Shown: positions 22,131 to 39,900, counted from the first letter of the stretch. The stretch is 64,000 nt of DNA from Varanus komodoensis (GCF_004798865.1 NW_025336481.1:22578635-22642634), one strand, 5' to 3'. A program made the numbers and translations. The notes: generated from the letters alone by a model not told the origin.

Positions 22131-24076
22131 TAGGATTCCAACTATTAAATTAAGTTAAAAGGATGAAAGATGCACATGTTTCCTTCACCCAGATGTGTTT
22201 TCTATTGTACTCGATAACCTTCATTGCATTCCTATTTATTATTATTAATAATAACAGCAACAATACATTTAAATTGTCTTTGATAGTTTCGTTTACATCT
22301 ATAAGGTTTGCATTCCAATAAACAATATAGATGTAAACTGTATAAATCTGTAGAGAACAGGGTGGTTACTATTTTTCCACAATTCTATAGCAACAGTGGC
22401 TCAGTTGTGAACTTAAGCAGGCATTCTGAGGCATTATGCTATATTCCTGCATAATATCTTTGAAAGCTATTACTTAATATTCTATGATATCGTGTCTAAT
22501 CATGAACATTTATGTGGGACCCAACTCTTATCTAACTTTAAGGGTTAAGTATCTGCAGCATCAGTTCTTGTACTCAAAATGCCAAAAATTTCTGTGGAAG
22601 GGCATTTTTTTTCAGTTTGCTTGGATTACAATCTATCTGCCTCTTTCCCAAGATAAAAGTGTCATGAGCAGCTTTGAACACTGGACTGGATTACAGCTGC
22701 AACTGCTATTATTCAGTCCATTTTGGAAGGTTTGCAATTAAGTTCCCAATTGTGCATGATGTAAGCTTGTAGTATAAACATCTCACTACCACTCCACCAC
22801 TGGCAGTAGTCTGAGACCAATTTTTTTTAAAAAAATCCAAGTGTCTAGCTATCAAAGACATAATCTCTCTGAAATGGAGGAAGTAATCCTGTACACGTTT
22901 TCTAGAGCACAAGTGCCACAGAAATCAATAGTTCTTTCTTCCAAATTAGCATGCATGATATTGCACTGTCAGTCATCTAAACAGTGAGCCAGAAGGCTCG
23001 AAAACCTCTTGCATATTATTCAACAATAACCCTGTTCAGGCATTTTCTTGCATGAGATCAGCAGAAATTTATAGACTTGCCCCACAACCACCATTGTACT
23101 GTGTCAGTCTTTCTCCAAAACTGTCCACATGCAAGGTTGTGTGAACTTTGTGTTCATGTACATTTGCCTGACAAAATGTAGATTGAAAAGAGGGCATATT
23201 TCAAATTTCATTCAGAGCACTAGCCATGAAAGGTAGAAGAAGTGGGAGGTATCTTCAAGAGTGGTCTTTACATTCCTTCTTTTAAATTTGGTGAATGAAC
23301 ACTGATTGCACCTTGAAGGGACCCTAAGGAACCATGAGTGAAAAAGATGAAGACAGCAACCTGGAACATTCTGACTAAGTCTCCCGTCACTAATAGAGAA
23401 AACTGGAAGTCCAAATAGCTGTTCAGTATCCAGCTGTTAACCAGGCCTGATTTAAGTTCAGTTCAGTGAACTGACTTGCTGAGAAGTGACTAACATAGAT
23501 TATTGTTAATAGGTTACTTGGACAACAGCACATCTTGAATAATATTTTAATTAGAATACATGCAAGTGTAACCAGGGCAGGGGGTCTCACATATGACAGA
23601 AGGGGACATCTAAAGTGCCAGGTGCCCATTTTTAAAATTAATTGGTTCATCAATGTACAGGAGCTGTTGGAAAAAGAAACTCTTTGTTCTCAATGATATT
23701 ACAGTCTTGATGTGAGTCTGTGATCTCTTTGCTATGTGTTTGATGGTAGTACTCTATCCATGCAGTGATGCTCTTTTAAACAATGTATTTTATAAGCATG
23801 TCCTGTGTCTTACTAGTTGAGTCCATGTGAATAACACAAGACCGCCAACTCTACAATACCGAATACAATCTCTTTGACTCATTTTCTTAGGTCTGACATA
23901 ACAATTGATGTCTCTAAGATGTCAGGTTTTCCTGCCTTCTTCTCAGACATTACTCCTCTGGATCTGCCTAAAAAGAACCATCCAATCCTCACAGGTCCCA
24001 GGGGGATATTCTAGTTGGAAGTAGTACCCAATTAAGAAGGCCGCCATTTTGTGTACCAGCTTGTGTGCACACATTC

Positions 24077-24110
24077 CATGGGGTGGACACTTACTCGTGT
24101 CCACCCCATG
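24077..24110. repeat. Perfect 14-bp inverted repeat (hairpin, 6-nt loop)
   Basis: catggggtggacac (24077-24090), loop ttactc, then gtgtccaccccatg (24097-24110). The arms are exact reverse complements. Immediate flanks pair poorly, apart from short 'gtgca' motifs on both sides. Confidence 0.95.
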
Positions 24111-25854
24111 AGGAAGTGCATCAGCAAAAAATAGAACATACAGAGAAATAAATGTATGTTATCTTTCTATATAGAGAGTTATATGCATGGAGGCAAATGA
24201 CAAATTATTTATGCCATAAATAAAAAAACAATGTTTCTCACTATGGTAAGGATGATCAACCAGTTGACCTGAATGCCTGCTATCCAAGTGGCTAACTCTT
24301 GACAGGCAAGTTCCAGGTCCTGGATCTCTCTTCATATGGTTGTTTGACTTAAACCAGACTTGGTTTGTGGAACCCATCAAATAGAAGACACTTTCAAACA
24401 GATGGCTTTTCTCTGTAAGGTGAGACACCTGACCACCTTACAGTGATCGTTACCTGTGTGGAATGTTGGCAATTTATACTATCATGTGGATAAGCAGAGG
24501 CAGGCCACAGATGTTGCATAGCATGAAGTTCAGATGTTCCAAAAGCAGTTCCTTCCAGACCTCGGAAAAATAATATATAGATATGTGTTCTCATTCTTGA
24601 GCCTTGGAGTCTTGTAGTAGTTCTTGGTCCTAGTGGACCATAATAAGGCTTGATTCACTTGTACTCTGATGAGTGCAACCTTTTATTTGTCCATTGAAAC
24701 TTCCATTCAATTTTGTATTTTTGTGCCTTATTGTCCATATGACATCCTGCATACTTTTGGAGCAATTTGTTTGCTTTGAATCATTTCCTCCCCTCCCTCC
24801 CTTCCACTACCAACAGGCTTTTCATTCTACATTTTGCATTGTTCCTGTTATCTTTTCTTCTTCTTGAAGAAATCACATGCTCTGTCCTGAAACTATTTCA
24901 TTATTGAAGTGTTCTATGGGCTTTAGGTTATTTTCAGATGTGGGACAGAAACCAACTATTTATGAAAGTCCTTTGCTAGAATCAATTGCATGGGACTTTT
25001 GTCCTTTATTTTTTCTGTCTCTTAGCCTTTTTTGTATACCTGTTAATGCACATTACTAAGGCAAAGCACTGGTCATTATGCATTAGCTTGTGTTTTCCAT
25101 TAAAATAAATAAGAATTAAAGTAACAAACAATTTTTAAATTATGGTAGCATTTTCTGCTTTTCTCAACTGATGCAAATTCACTATTAAAGAATGGAAAGA
25201 AAATATCAGTGTGAATGAGGAGCATTTCCACCCAAGTTTTCATCCAGGTAGACATCCACAACCAGAAAAGTTCCATGTCTACAAAAGGAAGAAGAAAGGA
25301 TACCAAAGGAACAATGTATTTCTATACATGGAGAAAATGTAGGACAAGAGGAAGAGATGCCCTGGAAGAGAAATCAAATACTGGGTTACTGTCTTTTGAA
25401 ATCAGAGTAAAGGGCAGATCCATTGTGGGAATTATCAGTGAATTAGCATTTGTACAGATCTTGAAGCATAGCTGGTTACTCCAGTATTTGGTGGGGTGCA
25501 GACTTGCAACTCTCTACCTTCTTTCCTTCTTTCACCAGAAACTAGCAAAATTCTGCCTGCAGTCCTATGCACAGTCCAATCCTGTTCTTGTGTTTAATTG
25601 GTCATGCCATCATGGAGAACAAAGATATCTGCTAATTCCCAGTTGTTCTCATCTTCATTGCCACCCATAACATCTGCAGTTCTAAGCTGTTTTTACTCAT
25701 GTAGGCTACTAGCACAATTAAGAAACCTGATTTCCCAAGCAGGATGCATCCATAACTAAAGAGAGCTTTCCAGGTAGAAGTCTCCCTTCCACTTATGGGG
25801 AATAATGAAGACGGCAATGGAGGAAGAGAAAGATGGAATGAACATGCTCGTCTG

Positions 25855-26022
25855 CAGCTTCCCTTGTATCAGAGACAGGATATCTGTGTAAACCAGTTCG
25901 TGAGGAACTTGGGCAAGAAGGTGGGCTTGCACTAATGTTCACCTGGGTGGCATTTTGGACTGGACTGGATGGGCTAGATGGACCCTTGGTTTGATTCTGC
26001 ATAACTCTATGTTACGTTCTTC
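25855..26022 (+). mobile_element. Retroposon 3' end (squamate type), second copy
   Basis: 'ggatgggctagatggaccct' followed by 'tggtttgattctgcataact' and 'ctatgttacgttctt' matches the common squamate retroposon terminus '...gactagatggacccttggtctgatccagcagggctcttcttatgttctt'. This is the same family as 14550-14800. The upstream part is more diverged. Confidence 0.55.
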
Positions 26023-26034
26023 TGAGTAATTTGA

Positions 26035-26115
26035 ATGCATAAATAGAGGTTTACCTGGGACAAAGTCCCATTGAACTGAGCAGGACTTACTTGGAAGTAG
26101 AAATGCATAGGATTA
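26035..26115. repeat. Short palindromic repeat of the 'cctatgcat' type
   Basis: The centre 'aagtcccattgaactgagca' with 'ggacttacttggaagtagaa' and the end 'atgcataggatt' fit the palindromic family. 'aagtccc' and 'ggactt' face each other across the centre. Confidence 0.6.
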
Positions 26116-26119
26116 TTCG

Positions 26120-29100
26120 ACTCACAATAGAAATAATAGAGAAGAGAATAGGGACAGCTTGGCACAGAGTAGATTTTTGCTCTCCCCATATAGGCTATGG
26201 ATCAGCCTGTAATGCAGTAATCATTGGTGACAACGGACCACCAGGAGGATGGACATAACTTGTATTCATGGATAATTCCTTCTGTCAGTTGTACTACATT
26301 AGGTTCTATCTGTGTGGGATGAAATTTCTCTCATGTTTTGGTCTTCTATGCCAGAAATATTGTTGTTTACAGTTGTAAGCATTATAAACAAATCAAATAG
26401 ATATTACAGCAGGGGCACGCAACCTCATTGGACCTGTGGTCTTATTTTGGAGTCTGAAAAACTGATGTGGGCTCTAGCACAAAATGGCACCCATGGGGGA
26501 TAGAGCTAGTCACATAATGGTTACAAAGGGAAAAAACAGCAAAGCAAAGTGGTAGAAGGGTGAGAAACCAGGAGGTCTAGTAGGAGGAGACACTGTGAGG
26601 CTAGAGGATGTGAGTGGACAGAAAGAGCAAGATAAATGAGCGAATGGGTAAGAAAGAGCAAGACTAGAGGTTGGAAAGGAAGCGAAATAGCAAGGGGGTC
26701 TGGGAAGAGAAAATAGCTTTTCAAAAAGCTGGAAGTGGAGTGAGAAAGATATCAAAAGGGAATGCCCATATAGACAGAAAATGTTTAAAAGGGGGCCAGA
26801 AGCATTTATTTTCTTCTCTTCCTGATCAGGGAACCTAGGTTCATTTTTCTAGGTTTAGTTGTTTTTTGTTTGTTTTCAGAGTGGGAAGTGGAGATTCTTG
26901 CAAGAAATGTTGTGGGTTCTTGTGGGTGCCCTGGGGCAACACTTCTGCAAGGCAGTCTACAAGGTACAATTGGAAATCATCCTAAAAAGAAGAGTACAAA
27001 ATGGGTGAACTCTGCTAGTTTCTGTCAGGTAGAAGATTATATGGTTCAGATCACAGTGAATCACTTACCTCAAGGATTATCTAGATTTGAATGGTATTTC
27101 TTTTGAAGTTTGGTGAATGGAAAAAAATAATTGGCATGGAAACCCTGCCCCACACAAACACATACTGCAATGTTTTAAATCTCATGTCCACTACACCCTG
27201 AATGGAAATTCACAAATTTTGATAAATTCTTTCCAAAACTGAATTGAAATGGAATTATCACCTAACACTACTGTTTAGTTATCCAAAACTCTGCACATAT
27301 GAGGAAGAGAAGATCCCATCTCTCTTTCAAATTCTATGCTTCCTACTTTATCCCACATTGTCTTTCTTCATCCAAGTCAGTTGGCAAATGAGAGAAGACT
27401 CGTTTTGTAAACTGTGATGCAAAGGAATCTGTTGGAGGTTGCTGGGGCTCTCCAAACCAGGAGGCCAGACACACTCAATCCCAAAGAGCTGGCAAGTGGA
27501 GTGTACATATGGAAGTGGAGCGCACACAATGAATGGTTTCTACTGGCTTAGCTCCTTGCCCATTTCTATGCATATTGTGTTGATCCGTATTCAGGGATAA
27601 GCTTCCATAGCTGATTGGTTTTCTGTAGTCCTTCAGAACAGCAACTCTCAAGTGCACCATTTCCTATCTGTAAAATTGGTACTTGGCTTGCCCTGTATTA
27701 TGAATACATGGATTGCCTGGTGTCAGAGAACTTACAAGAACATTAAATAGTTATATATGATAGATGAAACAGATCATTTTTTGTTTCACCTTTTTACTGC
27801 TAGACTCTATCTGGAAGTGTGCTGCATCCATCTTCAAACCTGCTTTGCTTTGCCCTGTTAGTACCTGCTTGGGTACCACTGCCTGGCTCCCTTTGAACAG
27901 CTACAAAGCTACCAGAATTGACTTGACACTTGAGAGAGGAGGCATGTTTTAGGCCAATCACTCTGTGGCAGGCAAGGTTTCTTCTAGGTTCAGATCAGGT
28001 CAGGACTTGATTACCTTGCAGAATTTCATGGATGCATCAGATGCATCAGATTCATGAAACTTATCTAGTCTGCGTACACCACACACTTGGTAACTTTGGG
28101 ATTTATTCATTTATTTTCATGGCTCAGTTCTAAAATCCTTTTTGAAGTGAAGCATAAACCTGGGAGAATGAGACTAGGTTTTCTATGGAAAATATCTGCC
28201 TATTACAGACTCCACAAACCAGTGACTGAAATTAAGATTCTGTCTTCATACACATTCATACTGGCAGTGCCAGGCCATTTCTTCCATTATTTTGGTAAGC
28301 TCTTATTATTCTGTTTTCATATATAATGAAAAGAAATGCCAACAGTTTTAAGAACAGGATCAGGGAATGGCAAGTTATAGGGTAATACTCAGTAATCTGC
28401 AGCTTGGCTGAAAAATCCTAATTGAATACACACACACACACTTGATCCTTTCTGGCATTAATCTTCTTTTTATTCTTTCTCATTCCTATGGACATTTTGT
28501 TCTTACCCCTTCAGCATGCCTGAAGAAAACATTTTAAAGAAATAGATTTGGCTTCTACTGAGTGCGAAGGCTTTTCTTTCTTCTTCTTATCATTAGATTC
28601 TGTTTATCTGAAGATAAACTATTGAGTTTCTGAGGGAAGGAATAGCCGAGAACTCAGACATAGCGCTTAATTGGTATGCTAGCCCACGCAGAGCTATCTG
28701 ATTGCATTTGGTAACTAGCGAGAGACAGCCGGCATTTCCAAGGGAAATAATATCTAGCTGTGAGTGTGTGAATATGTGTGTAAGAACTGAACAGTAAACA
28801 TCAGCCTTAATTTTAATATCTTGCATTATACAAAACTTTAAAAAGATGAGTGCTCTGATATTCACACAGCCCCCACTGGGCTAGTAATGTTATCATAAGA
28901 ATATTATGGAAGCCAATGTCAAATCTCCAGCTGACAGGGAGAGCTCAGAGTTTTAAGAGTGTCAAGAAGTCTTCAATCACCATTTCCATCTTTCAGGAGA
29001 AGTAGTTTTGCCTATTAAGAGCAGGAAAAACCTGTTATTTCACTGGGTTATATGATTGCAGGCAACATTGCCTTTCAGGTTAGGTTTTATGGGTTAGCAT

Positions 29101-29310
29101 GTAATACTCTAAATAGCCTTTAAAACTGAAAGGTGAAAATGTAAAACTATAATCCAGCTGTAAATGGTCACTTTAGCAGCAATCACACCAAAGCCCAGGA
29201 GTGCTGTTCCATCACTGAGGTGTTCCTGTAGAATAGTTGCACTACAAATGTGTCATGTGCATGGAATTTGTGCAGTGACTTTTTTCTCTGCACCATGATG
29301 TAAGTTGTGA
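26120..29310. other. Unique AT-rich DNA, no gene seen
   Basis: A purine-rich patch (26520-26760) gives misleading minus-strand open frames, and a short (CA)n lies at 28429-28441. The stretch 28590-28860 is repeat-free and could be conserved, but nothing in the sequence proves it. Confidence 0.5.
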
Positions 29311-29312
29311 CA

Positions 29313-29350
29313 CCACAACAACAGCAGCAGCAACAAGAACAACAGCAGCA
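29313..29350. repeat. (CAA/CAG)n simple repeat
   Basis: Interrupted CAA and CAG trinucleotides abutting the 3' side of the minus-strand 5S-derived SINE. Possibly that SINE's tail. Confidence 0.85.
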
Positions 29351-29436
29351 TTTCTGTAACACCTGTAGCCAAAGCTCTCAACATTTAAGTCACCTATCCA
29401 CATTTCAACCAGGCCTGACCCTGCTTAGCTTCCACA
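29350..29436 (-). mobile_element. 5S-rRNA-derived SINE with L2-like tail, copy 2
   Basis: On the minus strand, 'ggaagctaagcagggtcagg' followed by 'cctggtt' differs at one base from vertebrate 5S rRNA (GGAAGCTAAGCAGGGTCGGGCCTGGTT), so the A-box region is nearly intact. 'atgtggataggtgactt' corresponds to the TTGGATGGGAGACC region. The tail 'gagagctttggctacaggtg' matches the L2 3' end and the tail of copy 1 at 9270-9438. The copy lacks the first half of the 5S head and ends at a CAA/CAG run. Confidence 0.8.
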
Positions 29437-29439
29437 AGT

Positions 29440-33967
<4,528 letters not shown>

Positions 33968-34245
33968 GAAAGGGAAGCTAACTCAGTGACGGAGCATGTG
34001 CTTTGGATGTAAAATGTCCCAAATTCTGCCCCTATTGTCTTAGGGTAGGGCCAGAAAAATCCCTCCTGAATCTCTGGAGGTACAGGCCAGTCATTGTTGA
34101 CAGTGGTGTGCTGGAAGGACTAGTGGCAGGTTCCTTCTAATTGGTAAGCATGCAGTGAGTGGAGCTGGCTGGAGCTGAGGGCCAGACTAGATGGCCCGGG
34201 AGACCCCTTCTTACTCATTTTGTTTCTGTGTTTCTAATTCCATGC
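33968..34245 (+). mobile_element. tRNA-derived SINE, diverged
   Basis: 'gaagctaactcagtgacgga' with 'gcatgtgctttggatgtaaa' corresponds to a tRNA head ('tagctcagtggtagagcatctgctttgcatgcaaa', the A-box region). 'caaattctgcccctatt' stands where the B box (gttcaatccc) would be. A decayed 'ctcctgaatctctggaggta' block (consensus 'ctgaaaccctggagagc') follows. The 3' part 'gccagactagatggcccggg' looks like a retroposon tail. It is the same type as the copy at 41515-41693, and too diverged to be a tRNA gene. Confidence 0.6.
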
Positions 34246-34440
34246 TATCCTGTTTCTGCAGGAACCTGCACATGTTTAGAAAATGTCATGAAAATCCACA
34301 TTTAAACATGTAAGCGAATCATTCGAGCATAGCTCCACTCAAATTACACATATTACATTCTTGATCAAAATACGAATTTTTGAGCGAAAGACTGTATTCA
34401 GGAAACAAAAAAGCCAGAAGAGAACTACCATGTGATACGC

Positions 34441-34530
34441 ATATTTATTTACTGACTTCTATGCTTCCCAATAGCCGGAGCCATCTGGATGTCTTACATG
34501 AATTAAAACTATAAAATACAACAGTAAATC
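34441..34530 (-). mobile_element. L2 3' end, minus strand
   Basis: 'tatttatttactgacttcta', 'cttcccaatagccggagcca' and 'tctggatgtcttacatgaat' are the reverse complement of an L2-type terminus. The following 'aaaactataaaatacaacag' is the reversed 3' UTR. Confidence 0.55.
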
Positions 34531-34904
34531 TGGTCAGTTTGTATTGCAATTCACACAGATGAAATTCTTCCACCTTCCCTGTTTTGGGTGCTCCTTTATG
34601 TTGCTGGTTGGCAACATTTTCTTCTTCACACATTCTTATTTATCTCTTAATTCTAATTTTTCATGGCAGCCCAGTGAAGTGATCCATGTATAGAAGGACT
34701 GCATCACACATCCCCTGCTAGATCATGACTTACAGAAAGTAGCACTGTCTATGGACCTGTTGTGTGTTTGCTCACCCAGCCCCTGAGGCTCTGGAATTCA
34801 GTTCCTATTCCTGAATGGTGCTACAAGAGCAGGAAGTTGATTCACCGTTTGACAGATGCACAAATCTTGTCCTGCTGCGGCTGAGTCATTCTCAGTGATA
34901 AGGC

Positions 34905-35150
34905 AAATTCATGGGCAAGACACTCAATAGGCAAAAGGTCAGGCATGGAGGCAACCATCAGCAAGAGACCAGATGGAGACAGGACCAGTCAGTGAAGCAG
35001 CCATGGCCAAAAAATCAGCATTACAGAAAAGAGACAGAGTTCCAAGAGAGAGGTCTAAAGCACAGCCAAGTTCCAGACACAAAGAAGTATCTAAAGATCA
35101 ACAGAGCAAAGAAACAAGGTTCAGGGCACTACAAGTTCTGGTAAGGTGCT
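34905..35150. repeat. Purine/CAG-rich degenerate repeat
   Basis: Loose reiteration of 'ggcaa', 'aggtcaggcatggaggca', 'gcaagagaccag', 'aagacag' and similar words. Composition and words resemble the reverse complement of the decayed minisatellite at 1375-1810 (for example 'ggcaaaaggtcaggcatgga' here and 'ggcaaaggtcagatgcc' there). Open frames in it are low-complexity artefacts. Confidence 0.4.
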
Positions 35151-36504
35151 TCAAGTAATGGCTAGATTGGAACGGAAAGCTTCTATAGTAATGTTTTTCC
35201 CCAGAGCTGTATCCAGGCTGAGCTGCAGTTTATCATAGGCCTACCTGCAAAAATCATACTCATCTGGATGACCCCTCTCATGCGGAGGCTTTTTTTTTTT
35301 TTTTTTTTGGCAAAAGGGCACTCCCTCACCTGGCCATGGTCTTGACATGTATCTTAAGGCACTGATGCTTTTGTTGTTAGGGCATGGTCAGCATCTCCTT
35401 CTGAATAGGAACAGAACTTCCCACCTTTCAAAGAAAGACATTGGAAGCCCTCTGTGCCAGCCCCAGAATCCACAGAAGTGGCTTGTTGCGCCCCAGCGAC
35501 ATCTGGGAAGCTCCAGGTTTTCCTCTGAAGAAGATTCTTCCAAGGAGGGCGCTATGAGCAGGTACCTCCTCTCCCTTTTCCTCCCCAGAAGACTCAGATG
35601 AATTTTTAGAAACCAAGCCCTTTTATTAAAGCTTAACAGATCACAAAACATTATAAATCAAAGTTGCTTTCTCCCTTAGACGTGGGAGAAGCATCTGCCC
35701 ATACAAAGAACTAAATACGAACTGAAACATACCCTCCTTCCACTGCTTTCAGAATAGATTCTGATTCCACCTTCAGGTTGTTTCCTGCTGCTTGAAGGTT
35801 TCATGGTGGAAGCGTTGGACATTTCTCAATTAGCCTGTTCACATCTCCTTACACAATCAAGGAAATCCTCCTCAAACTCTTCCCATGATACGCCTATGCT
35901 TTTATTGCATTATTTTAATCCCATCCAAATATCAAGTTGCCTGAGCCTACAGTTTATATTAAAACACATTGCTCTCAATGAACATACATACATAGAGGGA
36001 GGCATCCTCCCTTCTGTTGCTTTTGTTGTCTTCTGACTTTCATTTTTCTTTTCCCCAGATTGAAAGCTAGTCAGTCCCAGGTGTGCAGAACCTGATCTGC
36101 ATGCTGGTGTTTCAGAAAGAATCATTTCCCCCTTGCTACTCCCCCTTCCTTCCACCCACTAGGCAGTTGCTGGTTTCACAGATTCAGAGCAGTGCCCCCA
36201 ACTCAGTTCTAAAATTTTGAAATGCCTCCCCTGAAGCTTAGTTACTGGAAGTAAAAGCTTTAAACAAAAATATATTTCCATTTTTGTTTGGGTTTTTTTC
36301 TGCCACCAAAGCTGGAATTGGCTGTTAGAGCAAAAGGGGTTCTGCATCCCTGCTCTAAAGAACCGATCAGCTATTGACAGATCCCTGCAATAGATTAAAC
36401 CTGGTGCCGACTATAAAAACACTCCAGGAACTTCAGGTTATCCACTCCCATATGGCAGTGGGAGTGTTAATGGGAGCTGGTCATATGATCACATTAGGCC
36501 AGTG
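35150..36504. other. Mostly unique DNA, no gene seen
   Basis: Has a run of 19 T at 35290-35308. Open frames near 35347-35651 exist on both strands without domain support. The 'ttctgcatccctgctctaaa' near 36340 resembles the end of a hAT-like element, but its partner end was not found. Confidence 0.45.
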
Positions 36505-36960
36505 CTCCGTGGTCCATTTCTAGACCCATTTCAAAGTCCTAGTATTAACTTTCAAAGTCCTGAATGACTTGGGGCTACCTTACCTGAAAAAAAAAACCTT
36601 CTTGTATATATACAAGCAGAGATCTTAAGATTACCTTCATAGGTTGTCCATTAGATCCCCCAATTAAATAAGATAAACAGGTGGCTACTAAGAAGAGGAC
36701 CTTTTCAGTGGTGGCACCTTAGTCATGGGATACTATCCCCAGAAAGCCTCAGCTGGATATTGCAGACTTTCTGATAAAGACACTATTTGTTTCCTCAGTT
36801 CTTTATTTCTTCAGTTTTGTTTAGCTCTTCAGTTATGTTGTGGTTGGCTGTTATTCTGTAAAAACAATTAAAACCCCCTTTTAAATTCTATTTTAAATTA
36901 TTAAAGTTTTCTTTATGTTTTGTCATGGCTACCAGGCAGTACAGAAATACAGCATTAAAT
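36505..36960 (+). mobile_element. L2 LINE 3' end, strongly decayed
   Basis: 'ctttcaaagtcctgaatgac' with 'ttggggctaccttacctgaa' is the L2 'YKALxGLGPxYL' block. 'aggaccttttcagtggtggc' with 'cacc' and 'atgggatactatccccagaa' is the 'FSVVAPxLWNALP' block. 'ggctaccaggcagtacagaa' followed by 'atacagcattaaataataaa' is the 3' terminus. Coding frames are lost. Confidence 0.65.
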
Positions 36961-36964
36961 AATA

Positions 36965-39900
36965 AAATACTGAGCACAGGCTCCTGGATTGGGTTATCAT
37001 CCAGGAGAAAGACACAAAGCTTTTTCCCACCACTTCTTTCAAGCATGTTTCCCCTAACCGGATGAGGATGCGGTTGGCATTGATAATTTGGGACACCATA
37101 GCCCAAATTGCTATGGGTCCCTCTTCCCATGAGATCTGCTAGGCACTGTAATTCAGGGGCTGTTTTAATAGCATCTTGGTTCCCATCTGCACATACTTTG
37201 AAGTTAGACTAGGAGGTCAAACATCATGGCTCTGCCTTTCCTATTAGATGAGCAGAAACAATTCTGATGCAAGGGACAGCAAGTCATTTTTTTATATCAT
37301 TCAAGCTATTTCCTTGCTTATCCAGCATTCCTTAGCAGTCATCCAACAACCTTTCTCACAAAGGCAACTTTATTCTAGACCCAATAATCCTTATAATGCT
37401 ATAAAACATAAAGAAATCTTAAGAAAAAACAAATGTGAGACATTTTTATTCATGGTTCTTTGAGATATTGTTGCAATATCAAATCTATTGCTTTATAATC
37501 CATTAATATGCTTCCAGGGGCCAGGGAATGAATATGATGGTCACTGCATTGCTACAGCCTTTGCAAATACAGCTTATTAATTCAGCATTTCTAGTTGACA
37601 AGTTATCATGTATTCCTACAGATAATTGACTGCATTATAAAGTAGTGAGAGATAGCAAGCTGGGGGGCAGAAAAATTGACTAGCTAAGACAAAACTTGGA
37701 AGGCAAAATCAGAATTGATATGAATGGCATTGTAAACCACATATTCATATAAACTGACAGGAATGTGTATTAATTTACAATGTTTTTAATGAGCTGGTGT
37801 CAGAATTGTACCAGAGATAAGACAAAGTAGTTAGTAATAATTGGAGTTTGGAGGACTGGAGCCCAAACATGTAGTAAGGTTGTTGCTGTTGTTTTTAATA
37901 GAGATGGGGGCCATTATTTGTTACTGCATCTGCTATAAATCAAACATGCCAGTTCTTACAACCATGAGTAACCACTTTGGACTAGATTGCAACACTGATA
38001 TTTATGCATACATTGAAGAAATATATATATATGTGAGTGACTCAAAATAAAAGATCAGCCTAGAAACATGCTTTAAAAATATGTCAGAGTGGACACATGG
38101 AGTAGGAAATAAATGAAGGCTTGAAATTTTGGAATAAACATAAGTTTCTTGGAAAATTACATGTACAGTCTTCATGTCTATTAATGAACCTGGTTTCAAC
38201 CATTCGTATGATGCAATGCACTGAATTCCATTTTGGCAGCATCCTGTTTTAGCAGAATCTTATCTCTACTGCCTGGAAATGGTGGCTCTTACTGACTGTT
38301 GCTGCATCTTGTGCCTGCAGGCCAATACACGTTTGGTATTTATAAGCCTATTGATTTCTTCATCTCTGTGTTGAATGGGCTCTCCTCTTTTCCCATCTAT
38401 GTGCAGTGTACTGGATTATAGCAAATTATCCTTAATGGAGAACAATTAAGTATCTGATTAGAAAAAGTTTATTTGGATTGAAACAATCTAGTTCATTTTT
38501 GCATTATACTGAAACACATACTCGTTCTTATCTACCAAACAGTTCGTAATAATGGAGTTTCTTAAAAGATTAATTATAGGGTCCATTCTCATATATCTTT
38601 GCCAGGGGATGATATTTTAATCTTCTAAATCACACCAGTAATGAAATTATTATCGCATCTTCATGAGATTTGGAATGTCAGCCATATCTTATAGGTTCCA
38701 AGTATAGCTCCTGCAGTCATTACAGCTTATTAAACATCTAGATTTCTACAGCCAAAGAAAAGCCAGTGAAACATCTTCCACAGCAACAATTCAATGGCTT
38801 TCAAAATTCACTAGATGTATTGCATGTTACAACCATCGATAACAGCCTTGTGGGACGTTCAGTGCAGTTCTAAATTACGTGTGCTAAGAGGTACAGTACA
38901 ATCAACCCAACCATCTCCATTATCTCCCGGATTCAAAAACTAAGAGCTGAGCCTATAACTATTTTTTCACGAAGTACACACAAAATCAACCAACCTAGGG
39001 GAGCATGGGGTGCTTCACATATCTAAATGGCATCTATATATATATATACGGATAGTGAGGATAGAGGAACAGCTACCTTAATTTCAGTGGGCCATTTTTA
39101 GCAACATCATAATTAAAATGCCTTAAAGGTAGTTGACCAATGGTGTTCATTTTCTAGATCAACTTTGCCACTGGATTATCTTAAAAAGCAAACTGGAAAC
39201 AAAATTTTTGATCAATTTTAGGGATAGTTTATGCTAGAACTAGATCTAATTTTTATAGCCTCCCACATTTTACAGATTAATGTGACAATAAACCTATAAT
39301 CAAACCAAGGATTAATGCCCAAGTTCCTCTCTCCCTCTCACACTATCATTCCTGAAGGCCTATTCTGGTTTGCTGTATGTGATATTTATTTAGTTTGCAA
39401 TACTTTTTTTCACTGGTTTAAAAGACTAAATTACATACGAAAGGATTCCAGAAGGATGGCTCCATGCGCCAACAATCAAAAGGCATTATGCATCTATTGT
39501 AACATTTCCTTCTTCATGGGTTTATTTTTCTCACAAGAAAAAAAGTTGGAAAGGTGTAATGGGAAAAGATGCAAGGTCTACAATTAGTAGATGATGATTT
39601 CTGAACCTCTCAATATTTTTTTTTTGAAGGAGGCAGTGCAACTGCACACTAAAAACTTTTCTGGAAGCACACTTGTTTGGATCAAAGATAATTGTGCTAC
39701 ATTATGTTACTAACAGGTGAAAATACACCTCCTACACACACGCGTTCACGCACACACACATGATGCATTCATGACCAACATCCTTAGGCAGATAACATTT
39801 AGAAACTCTGGGGAGGGAGCCCAAAGAGTGACCACTCATCACCACAGTAACAAATTGTCATTCCCCCCAAAAAATCCAAGGGCAATAATTTATCAGTGAC

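Larger units (their letters stand above)
21242..25800. other. Mostly unique AT-rich DNA, no gene seen
   Basis: Contains a candidate conserved non-coding stretch (21900-22130) and a perfect hairpin (24077-24110). The 151-codon open frame at 25215-25670 shows no domain. No transposon ends recognised. Confidence 0.5.

Noticed and set aside
25215-25670. 151-codon open frame
   Set aside because: No domain, membrane pattern or family resemblance. Treated as chance.
33968-34040. A functional tRNA gene
   Set aside because: Only an A-box-like stretch is kept, the B box is decayed and no cloverleaf forms. It is the head of a SINE.
34740-35600. An LTR element covering this segment
   Set aside because: The purine-rich repeat and poly-T run suggested it at first, but no paired terminal repeats, primer-binding site or recognisable pol or gag blocks were seen.
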